The position numbers were made by a program, and so were the translations under genes. A model generated the notes under the pieces. The model was not told where the DNA came from. It did not search any database and saw only the letters and a list, made by a program, of their open reading frames with translations. From Tetradesmus obliquus (Eukaryota > Chlorophyta > Chlorophyceae > Sphaeropleales > Scenedesmaceae), in assembly GCA_030272155.1 (NCBI GenBank), contig CP126198.1:4340001-4404000 (forward strand): a DNA stretch of 64,000 bases. Reading direction: 5' to 3'. The first letter of the stretch is position 1; every line of letters begins with the position of its first letter. Positions 56,601 through 64,000 of the stretch are shown piece by piece.

Positions 56601-59600
56601 TCTTTTTTCTCATCCTTGCCCTTCTCCTTTTCCTTCTCCCGCTCCTTATCTCTGTCCGCCCTGCTGCTGCCGCTGCTGCCGCTGCTGCGCTTGAGCCGCT
56701 CCTTGTCCTTCTCAGAGCGCGTGTAGCTGATGGTGGCGTGACTGTCCAGCTTCAGGAAAGTGCTGCCCACAGCATCCGGCGCGTGCTGCTCAATCTGCGG
56801 AGAGTGCAGGGGAAAGCCACAGTGACCAGGCAAATGGCGTTATTCACCATTAGAAGCTGCTGATGTATTCCCTGAACAGCCACATGCCGCCCCTTGAACA
56901 CTAGCTTCACAAGATACTTGTACTGCCTCTCACCAAGCATTGCTGTCTGTTTGTTACTTTGTGTGTTACAACATGATTCAAAAACAACAACGACACTCAC
57001 CTGAGGCCACTTGAACACCAGCTTGACAAAGTCCGGGCTGATGCTCAGGTGCGTGTAGCGGCGCGCGATGTCGCTGTAGTCGCGCTTGGACGCAGCAAAG
57101 GGGTACAGCGGCACGCGCACCGCATACTCGGGGCGACGCACCGGGCTGCGCGAGCGGGCGCGGTCGCTGGTGGCGCGGCGCGGCGGCGGGCTGCGGGCCT
57201 GCATGGCAAGACGATGAAGGTTTAGAGTTTAGCCTGGTTGAACGTGATCTCTGTGAACAAGCAAGCGGGGACAATGAAACTTCAGCACGGCGTCGGTTTG
57301 TGTTCATACACAAGACCTGAACTCAGAATTAAGCACGCATGTGATAACATGCACGCACCACATTGCCTGCCACTCACCCTGCCCATATCTGCGTCCCTGT
57401 CCAGCCCAAAAGTGATGGGTTTCAACAGTCAAGCATGAGACTTCCAAATGGCATCCATTCCGGACAAAACAACCGCCTGCCACTCACCCGGCCTTTGTCA
57501 GCGTCCCTGTCCCGTGGTGGCCTGTCATCCCTGGTGTGTGCTGCCCGCTCCGCCCGCTCCCTCTCCCTAGCCGCCAGCCTTGCTGCATAGCCGCCGCCAC
57601 CACCGCCAGCTGTCAGCCCTGGCACTGCACTGGTTGGAGATGTCAGGCTTGCACCCATTGCCAAAGCTGCTGCTGCAGAGGCCTGCCAAGCTGCATTCCC
57701 CGCGGCACCTGTTTGAATTTGAATTTGAAGATGATGCAGTTTGAAAATAGGCGGGAAGCAGGTGGAGGATAGTTGGTACAAGAAGTGAGGCTGGAAGGAA
57801 GCATGGAAGCGCAAAGAGACTTGCAGGAAAGGGGATTGATGATGGAAACGGAAATTCATGCCGAGGGAGCATGAACAGCAACAGCTCCTGTCGAGGCCGC
57901 CCCATCCATCCAGCAAGATCACCCACATGCCAACCGCACACACGTCACATTATGTCACATAACATGTTACATTTTGCCGTTCAAACCACAACCCCGCCCT
58001 CCCTTGAACCCCGCCCACTCACCGAGCCGTCCAGCAGCGCCTGCAGCAGCACCAGGCGGAGGCACAGCTCCGTACTGCCCCTTTGCAGGATGCGCAGCCC
58101 TCCCAGCAGCACCAGCAGCAGACGCTCCAGCTCCGCTCGCTCCACCAGCAGCAGCAGCAGCCCTGCCCCCATACGTCCCCGCATACCCTCCCACAACCCC
58201 TGCTCCGGCTCCTGTAGAGCTTGCTCCATAGCCTGTCCTAGCCCCTGCAGCGCCGGATCCTCCACTTGCACCGTACTGCCCTGCTGCTGAACCATAACCC
58301 CCGGCAGCAGCACCAACCCTTGCAGCGCCAGCCGCACCATACCCCCCGGTAGTTGCCGCGCCGCCGTAGCCTCCAGTGCCTGTCCCTGCGCTAGCAGCAG
58401 CAGCACCAGCACCGGCATACCCCGCACGCGTGTTACTTGCCTGCGCATAGGGGCTCGTAGTGTTACCGTACGCAGCCCCGTAACCGCCCGCAGCGGCGCC
58501 GCCGGCAGCAGTGCCGTACGTGCCAGTTGCTGCAGCCCCGTACTGCGTCTGCACAGGTGGCGGCGGCTGCTGCCGGCCGTACGTCGCTGCAGCCTGCGTC
58601 TGCTGCTGCTGCTGCCCGTAAGCAGCCTGGCCGTACGCCTGCTGCCCGGCTCCGTACTGCGCCGCCGCTGTTGCAGCAGGCTGTGTCGTGCCGTACGCAC
58701 GCTGACCCGCATCTGTGTTGGTGTAGGATGGCGTGCTGTATGTTGGCTGGGTAGCAGCTGCCGCCTGCTGCTGGTAACCTGTGGTGGCTCCTGCTGCTGT
58801 CCCGTAGCCGCCGGCAGCAGTACCTGCGCCTGCAGCTGTGCCGTACGCGGCAGCAGCAGTGCCTGCGGTCGTCCCGTACGTTCCTGCAGCCGTACCAGCA
58901 GCAGTGCCGTACGTGCCTGCAGTTGCACCGTATCCTCCTGTAGCCGCTGTAGCACCATACGCCTGCTGCTGCTGCGGGGTGGCTGCTGCGGTGTAACCCC
59001 CCGCCGCTGCCGGCTGCTGCTGCTGGGCGTTGTATGTGCTTCCATACGCCGCCTGCTGTTGTGTGACCTGCTGCTGAGGCTGTTGGTAGGTTGAGGCACC
59101 AGCGGCAGTCCCGTATGCTGTCGTAGCACCACCTGTGGATGCTGCATAGCCTCCAGCTGCTGGGGTTGCATAAGAGCCTGTTGTAGCACCAGTAGCATCA
59201 TAGCCAGTCGTGCCATAACCGGCAGTAGTGCCGGTGGCTCCTGTAGAGCCATATGCCTGCTGCTGCGTGCCTGCAGCAGCAGCAGTGGTGCCGTATGCTG
59301 GCTGCTGCTGGTATCCGGTGGTTGACTGCGTGTAGCCAGTTGCTGCCGGCTGCTGCTGGCCATACGTTGCCGCTGCTGCTGGCTGCTGCTGCTGCGCACT
59401 GCCGTACACGGAGGGCTGCTGCTGCTGCTGCGCGGTGCCGTATGCAGCCTGCTGCGTGGTGCCGTATGCTGCTGCTGCCTGCGGCTGCGCCTGCTGCCCT
59501 GCAGCTTGGTATGTAGTGGCTGCTGGCGTCTGCAGGAAAAGAAAGAAACATGCATTGTCAGCGTTGCAGCACTTTGCATGGAGCATTTGCTTGCTGGCCG

Positions 59601-60141
59601 CTGCCTGCAGGAAATGTATGTGTGTATGTATGTGTGTGAATCATTCTGAAGAGGCAATCAAAGGAGCGTGCATGTACTCTTCACTGAGTGTGGGCACGCA
59701 GCAGAGCATGCTTTGGCACTGCAATGACACAGAAAGCTGCCCTGCAACAGGAAGCTGCAGCAGCACATATGCTTGCATGCCCAAATCTCAGTGAGCACAG
59801 TATGACAGTATGCCAGCACATCCTGGTAACAGAAAAAGGCACTATTTTAGCACCAGGCAAGCGCATAGCACGATCCGCACAACGCCAAAAGCTGCATGTG
59901 GTGCTGCTGCTGCTGCGGCTCAGCCAATGCGTGGTTGCTGGCTTGCCTGCTGATAGCCCGTCTGCTGGTAGCCAGTGGCGGTGTAGCCCTGCAGTTCCAT
60001 TGCAATACACCATTAACATCAGCCTCGAGCGCTGATGTTGGAGATCTGGCTGCACTCGAATGCATTTGTCTAGCTGCTCACCTGCTGCTGCTGGGTCTGG
60101 CCATACTGGCCGAAGCCCTGGCCTTGGCCGTACTGGCTCAT
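49651..60141 (-). CDS. CCAR1/DBC1-like regulator with N-terminal YG-rich prion-like domain
   Basis: Fifteen exons: 60141-60082, 59988-59947, 59529-58023, 57708-57488, 57198-57001, 56794-56231, 55771-55584, 54571-53683, 53278-53173, 52953-52824, 52462-52372, 52174-52091, 51804-51335, 50869-50711, 49864-49651. They sum to 4923 nt, 1640 residues, all in phase. Animal CCAR1/CCAR2 are nuclear transcription and splicing coregulators. Residues 1-536 are Tyr/Gly/Gln/Ala-rich repeats (AAYGT, GGYG), like FUS-type prion domains. Then RS-like residues, a CCAR motif (RRYTHLSISPDF), a KE-rich linker, the DBC1 domain (865-990; GGPWEPQLDGGDPA) and ITLTACRQGGQLL...GLLDYEEGDD (1240-1300). Charged helices and an EF-hand-like part follow (RYFDKTGTGYLRVED, 1517-1569), then a Lys/Glu tail. 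No SAP domain is seen. Intron 2 has a GC donor. Confidence 0.88.
50035..50100 (-). repeat. Echo of CCAR1-like exon 15, acceptor side
   Basis: It repeats the acceptor and the first ~50 bases of the last exon (DLTDLALRESRKHEA against DLTDLELREPRKHEA), about 210 bp upstream of the real exon. Confidence 0.87.
50333..50650 (-). repeat. Two donor-side echoes of CCAR1-like exon 14
   Basis: Copies at about 50575-50640 and 50333-50395 repeat the exon end (DPTGGWRGERVYYR) and its donor GTGAGC. The three donors, real and two copies, are spaced about 125-245 bp. Confidence 0.9.
51160..51300 (-). repeat. Two donor-side echoes of CCAR1-like exon 13
   Basis: VNKQLLAAF plus donor recurs twice in units of about 85 bp that also carry the intron piece TGTAAAACTTGGCCCAGCG. 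The two copies are almost identical to each other and about 80% like the exon, so the second likely arose by re-duplication of the first. Confidence 0.9.
52655..52720 (-). repeat. Echo of CCAR1-like exon 10, donor side
   Basis: It repeats the exon 10 end (GYGDIIARALLADR against GYGDAIARALLSDR) with the donor, about 165 bp past the real exon end. Confidence 0.87.
53593..53682. repeat. (AC)45 microsatellite forming a 5' splice site
   Basis: Ninety uninterrupted bases of AC (GT on the sense strand). The sense strand reads ACAAG then GTGTGT..., so the exon 8 donor of the CCAR1-like gene is the first GT of the run. Confidence 0.95.
54748..55520 (-). repeat. Six donor-side echoes of CCAR1-like exon 7 (DBC1 domain)
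   Basis: Copies of the exon end (ELSPLGGPWEPQLDGGDPAR + donor) lie at about 54748-54790, 54885-54970, 55027-55098, 55179-55250, 55348-55434 and 55482-55515. They are 70-90% like the exon by eye. Most keep a usable donor (CCAG or CAAG then GT). Period is about 135-165 bp. Confidence 0.93.
55805..56035 (-). repeat. Two acceptor-side echoes of CCAR1-like exon 7
   Basis: Copies at about 55808-55890 and 55950-56032 carry the acceptor and the exon start (AVLLCGLSEQQLASVHLGPA). Both keep the acceptor (TGCAG or CGCAG then GCGGTG). With the donor-side array, this exon is echoed on both sides. Confidence 0.92.
56882..56935 (-). repeat. Echo of CCAR1-like exon 5, donor side
   Basis: A short copy of the exon 5 end (VKLVFKW region; here VKLVFKGRHV) lies about 80-120 bp past the real donor. 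Confidence 0.65.
57370..57405 (-). repeat. Echo of CCAR1-like exon 4, donor side
   Basis: GGACAGGGACGCAGATATGG then GTGAG repeats the exon 4 end (DRDADKGR + GTGAGT) about 95 bp downstream. Confidence 0.75.
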
Positions 60142-60898
60142 CCGATAAACGTTTGTTCGCCTAAATTTCAGATCAGTGACCCATGGGACGGCTCACGAAC
60201 AGAGAACGGCGAAACCAGGCAAGCGCAATACGGTGCTGCCCGATGCGGCTGATCTGTGCTGAGCTTGTGTAGAGCGCGAGTGATAGCCTTGCGCTTGTTC
60301 GGGGTGGACAAAGCGTTCCTCACTCCTTGGAACTCAACTGCTGAGCTAGTCACTTGAGTGACACAATGACAACCAGAAGCGGTGAGTGTTCGCTTATTTT
60401 CGGCCGTGAACTACACCTGAGTTGTTACGGATTATTGTCAAGGAGGCTTGCTGTCGCGGTGCTGCTGCATCAATGTGCGGTCAAGCAGAGTTGTCCAATG
60501 CTCGACAGCTGTGACCTGCCACTGGTCCAGATCACGACTGATCAATAGGATACTTCCAGTGCAGATGAACTCGTTGCAGCAGCGTCAACCATATGTCTAC
60601 ATCGGCAGATTTGCCAGCGCCGCCATGGCCAGCAGCAGCAGCGTCAAGCCAACTAAACACTCTAGGGCGGGGGCTTCTGGACCAGCATTGCTTGAAGGTG
60701 CGCAGCTATGCTTTTACCATGCTTAGCATCGTCTAATTTACTCTGCCTGACCAACACCCAGTAAACCACAGTGCACAAGCCACCGTCCCTGCACTGCTCG
60801 CCACATACGACACCAGCTGCAGTGCTCCACGCCTCCCGCTACAGCCGCCGCCACCAGCAAAGCGTGTTACTTGCCGTAATCAACAACCAGCACCAGCT
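60142..60898. other. Spacer between two minus-strand genes
   Basis: It should hold the CCAR1-like promoter and the 3' UTR of the gene at 60.9-62.5 kb. It contains copy 2 of the ~75-bp interspersed repeat (60660-60735) and, at about 60580-60650, a donor-free echo of the neighbouring last exon (YIGRFASAAMASSSS on the opposite strand). Confidence 0.6.
60660..60735 (+). repeat. Interspersed ~75-bp repeat, copy 2
   Basis: It matches 28795-28870 almost perfectly and in the same orientation (GGCTTCTGGACCAGCATTGC). A third, weaker copy lies at 61589-61645. Confidence 0.85.
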
Positions 60899-61924
60899 CT
60901 ACATTGGGAGGTTTGCCAGTGCCGCCATGAACAGCAGCAGCAGCGTCACCACCAGGTACAGTCCCGCAATGCCGACCACCTCATCGTCCTGCCTGCCCTG
61001 CAGCTTGGCCAGCCTGTTGCGGCGCATCTGGCTCATCACGCGAGCAACCTGCAACAAAGCGCAGCAGTCGGAGAGGAGGGTTAGTAAAAGCGTTTCTTGA
61101 AGCGTGTTTCAAGCAATGTGTGAAGGCACCGTCGTCCTGCCTGCCCAGCAGCAAGGCGATTGCGCCGCAACTGGCTCATTAGGTGGGCAACCTGCAGCAC
61201 AGCGCAGCAGCCAAGGGACAGGGGGATGAAAGTTTCAGGCAACAATAAAACACGTGTGCAGGCGCCGACGTCCTGCCTGCCCTGCAGCTTGGCCAGCCTG
61301 TTGCTGGCGCAGCTGGGTCATCATGCGGGCAACCTGGGGGCCAGCGCAGCAGCCAGGGGTTCTCCAAAGAACACGCCCACAACAGTGAGCCATCTGTGCG
61401 GACACCATCCCCCTGTTTGCCCTACAGCATGTCCAGCCTGGTCTTGGCTATCTGGCTCATAATACAAACCTAACACACAGCCAAACTCTGCAAACTCCAT
61501 GTTAACAGCCGAACCCTGCAGCAGCGCTGCCCCACACCTTCGAGAGCCTGAGCCTTGATCACCCGGCTCAACATGCACACCACTTTGACGGGGGTCTTTT
61601 GGTCCAGCAATGCTTGAAGGTGCGCAGCTGTGCATTACCAGCGTCCTTAAGGATCCTGGCTTTGTCTAGAATTCGTCATTTTACACCACAACAGATCGCC
61701 GGACCAAACACAACACATCAAGCCTGCAGCAGCGCAGCCCCTCACCTCATTGTCATCCAGCTGCTCAAAGGAGCCCAGCATCTGCTGCTCCTGCTGCTGC
61801 TGCCGCTGCCGCTGCTGCTGCCGCTCCTTGCTGCTGCTCAGGTCCACCCCCATAGCCTCAAGCTGCTCCCTGAACTCATCCTCAGGAGTCGGCTTGAAGC
61901 GGCCACCCACAAACGGCCACTGCC

Positions 61925-61963
<39 letters not shown>

Positions 61964-62500
61964 AGAGCTGCTGCTGCTCCTGATACTGCTGCATCTCTTG
62001 CGCATACTGCTGCTGCTGCTGCTGCTGCTGCTGATCAGCGCTGCGGCCCCACCAGCGACCTCTGCTGGGCTGCTGAGGGGGTGGAGGCGGAGGTGGCGGC
62101 GGCGGTGGCTGCTGCTGCTGCTGCTGGGTTGCGTTGCCGCTGGGAAACATCGGCCAGCGCCATTTAGGGTTCACAGTTGCGTCGAGCAGCATGTCCTGCA
62201 CAGCCTGCTGCTGCTGCGGCGACAGCTGCTGCTGCTGATTGCGCTGCTTTTGCGGTGCTTGCCGCTGCTGCTGGGGTGTTTGTGTTGCAGCAGTGTCTAC
62301 AGCTGGCCAGCTGCGCCACTTGGGGCTGGTTCGCAGCAGATCCTGCTCTATTGATGAGGGCTGGGCTGGTGGGGGAGGCACAGGTGGGGGTGGGGGTGGG
62401 CTAGGCTTGGTGCTGCGCTTGTTCCATGGCCAGGGCCCACCCCCAGTGCCTCTGTTGTCTGAGGTTGCACGGCAGTGCATGCGTCTGTGCGTGCTGCATC
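60899..62500 (-). CDS. Glutamine/proline-rich protein with C-terminal membrane anchor (N-terminus not located)
   Basis: Two exons are seen: 62500-61746 and 61048-60899 (stop TAG at 60899-60901). The acceptor at 62500 is phase 1, so at least one upstream exon exists; I could not find it with confidence. The visible ~300 residues start CSTHRRMHCRATSDN, which could be the end of a plastid transit peptide. Pro runs, polyGln and a repeated tryptophan motif (SPKWRSWP, NPKWRWPMF) follow, then an acidic helix (PEDEFREQLEAMGVDLSS). The last exon has a basic helix (SQMRRNRLAKLQGRQDDE) and one membrane segment (VGIAGLYLVVTLLLLFMAAL) at the very C-terminus. The family is not recognised; an organelle or endomembrane tail-anchored protein is possible. 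The last exon is echoed on both sides. Confidence 0.7.
61140..61475 (-). repeat. Three acceptor-side echoes of the tail-anchor exon
   Basis: Blocks at about 61140-61205, 61268-61350 and 61418-61470 resemble the exon start (VARVMSQMRRNRLAKLQG) and its acceptor region. Decay increases with distance from the real exon at 61048. Confidence 0.82.
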
Positions 62501-63106
62501 CTGCATGCAAGCATGTAAGCAAGCTGTTAGAGAGGGTTCATGAGGGTTGATCCTTCAGCCTGGTGCTCGAAGTTGCTGACTGATGAAAATTACTGTTTCT
62601 GTTGCTGGCAGAGCCAGGTGTTGGCAAGCAGGGTTTGGGTGACCTGGCCAATTGCTCACCGTGGCCAGGAGGTGCTAGAGACAACGAACTACTACGTACT
62701 AAAGCATGCATGTTGTGTTGCTACAGCTTTTTTGAAACAGAAGGCCCAAACAGGACAGACGAAAAGGGGGTTCTTCAGACTTGCTGATCCTGTTTGCTTG
62801 TACGGTTACCCCATGCAACTAGCATCAGCACCACATAACATACTTGGACGCTGCAGCAAACCCGCAAGCAGCAATCGGTGTGTTCTGGCGTAACGTGTCA
62901 TCTCACCTTGTCATCCCAATGCATCCAACATCGATCGCATCAGACCGTGTTGCGCATTTGGTAGTGAAGAAAGCGTGTTTTTTGTCCGCTGCAAGATTGA
63001 CTGGTTGATGAGTTTGAAATTTTGCACTACGAGCAACAAGTGAAGTCTCGGTACCATCTGGCTGCTGCTCAAACCACCATTTCACACGCTACACAAGATT
63101 TGGTTC
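62501..63106. other. Divergent region between the tail-anchored gene and arogenate dehydrogenase
   Basis: It probably contains the missing first exon or exons of the minus-strand gene and the promoters of both genes. No frame stands out clearly enough to call. Confidence 0.45.
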
Positions 63107-63712
63107 ATGCAAAGCTTTCGTTGTCCTCATACTGCATCGGAAGCCCGTCTGGGCCGACAGAGTTGTAGTGGCACCCCGCGAGTGCTTGCTGTATCCTGCA
63201 GCGCCAGTTCCCGCCGCAGCAAACCTCTGAGCTGTCATCAACGTAGGCAGTTTAAAGGCGTCGGGAGAGGTGCGGGAGCAGTGCTGCTGATGACGCCTGC
63301 TGGATGCACTAGTTGCTGTTGCCAGCTGTTTGTTGCAAGTAGGGTCATGTAGCTTTACATCCAGCACCCCGGTAGCATATCAATGTACTGCAATGTGTTG
63401 TTTAGTAGCTTTGCAGCTTGCAGAATGCACGTCAAGCTTGCAAGCTTACGAGCAACAGCAGCCTGGTCCTGACAAACAGCTGTGCGTGTGCATGCTGCCC
63501 TGACCCCTATCCATCATCTGCTAACAACAACTTCTGGTCGCTGCTGCAGCGCGTTACGTACAAGTGCTAGCCCTGGACGCTGCTCAGCCGTTTGATTTCG
63601 AGCACAGGATGCAGCACAAGATATCAAAAGACAAGCAGCTGACCATAGGCATTGTGGGCTTTGGCACGTTTGGCCAGTTCTTGGCAAAGCGCTTTGTGCA
63701 GGCAGGACACAG
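63107..63712 (+). CDS. Arogenate/prephenate dehydrogenase (TyrA type), N-terminal part
   Basis: Exon 1 starts at ATG 63107 and reads like a plastid transit peptide (MQSFRCPHTASEARLG... VLAVSCSASSRR). Its donor is uncertain: GTAGGC near 63242 or GTAGGG near 63340 both give the right phase. Exon 2 is 63550-63712 and contains QLTIGIVGFGTFGQFLAKRF, the GxGxxG NAD(P)-binding fold of TyrA enzymes. The wording FGQFLAK is typical of plant arogenate dehydrogenases. The enzyme makes tyrosine from arogenate (or 4-hydroxyphenylpyruvate from prephenate) in the plastid. The rest lies beyond the right edge. It is transcribed divergently from the tail-anchored gene. Confidence 0.75.
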
Positions 63713-64000
63713 GTGGGAAGCTAGCCTTGATAGCAGTATTGCACGAACAAAAGCAGCCGCAGTTTCAATTGCAGGTGACGGCATGCACGCCTTTGACACA
63801 ATGTAGAGCAGATGGCAGCAGGACAGTGACAACAGTCGGACGCTGACACTTGTAAGAGGGGCATGTTGCAGGAGCAAGCAGCAGGTAGAAGTGCGTCTGC
63901 AGGCAGTGTCTGTGCCTGTCAGCAGCACCCAGCAGCCTTGCATGTGCAGCGGCAGTTAGTTATCACCAGCCAGGTTGCTGCTGCTCGTATCAGGTGGACG

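Noticed and set aside
63089-63367. Minus-strand frame resembling a transit peptide as first exon of the tail-anchored gene
   Set aside because: The plus strand of the same stretch reads as a better transit peptide in phase with arogenate dehydrogenase, and no donor of the required phase was evident.

Overview
The window looks like nuclear DNA of a chlorophyte green alga. It holds a photosystem I antenna gene (LHCA1 type), a transit-peptide-like leader on a plant-type arogenate dehydrogenase, and intron-dense genes whose introns nearly all end in CTGCAG or a close variant. It also carries a Helitron2-type rolling-circle transposon, a class first described from Chlamydomonas, and very many CAG/GCA runs coding for polyGln and polyAla. 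A chlorophycean of the Scenedesmus/Chlamydomonas kind is my inference; nothing here fixes the genus. Exon models below were built by hand from splice sites and frame. Every complete model closes in frame from ATG to stop.

Layout: (1) 1-4056, minus: glutamine-rich bZIP transcription factor, C-terminus off the left edge. (2) 5415-8384, minus: DHHC protein S-acyltransferase. (3) 8946-13796, plus: terminal uridylyltransferase-like enzyme with a polyGln/polyAla disordered N-terminus and two PPPGF motifs. (4) 14581-22871: two head-to-tail Helitron2 elements, a 573-bp non-autonomous copy and a 7.7-kb copy with Rep-helicase. (5) 23645-26038, plus: LHCA1-type antenna protein. (6) 27267-31024, plus: multi-span membrane protein resembling YjdF/DUF2238, with a 5'-truncated LINE in an intron. 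(7) 31-37.8 kb: gene-poor and repeat-rich, including a 19-bp G-box satellite. (8) 37953-47919, minus: JmjN-JmjC histone demethylase of KDM5/JMJ14-18 type with a 900-residue polyGln/polyAla tail. (9) 49651-60141, minus: CCAR1/DBC1-like regulator fused to an N-terminal tyrosine-glycine-rich prion-like domain. (10) 60899-62500, minus: glutamine-rich protein with a C-terminal membrane anchor. (11) 63107 to the right edge, plus: start of arogenate/prephenate dehydrogenase. Several of these genes act in gene expression (bZIP, uridylyltransferase, demethylase, CCAR1), but nothing in the sequence shows they work as one unit.

The most striking structure is not a gene. Six of the host genes carry tandem, decaying partial copies of their own exon edges inside the adjoining introns or flanks. 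Copies of an exon's 5' edge, with its acceptor, lie upstream of that exon. Copies of its 3' edge, with its donor, lie downstream. One exon of the CCAR1-like gene has about six donor-side and two acceptor-side copies. I call these 'exon-edge echoes'. They explain much of the intron length and supply decoy splice sites. A second pattern is the strand-specific use of one microsatellite: CAG/GCA runs on the sense strand inside exons, but CTG runs on the sense strand just upstream of 3' splice sites.
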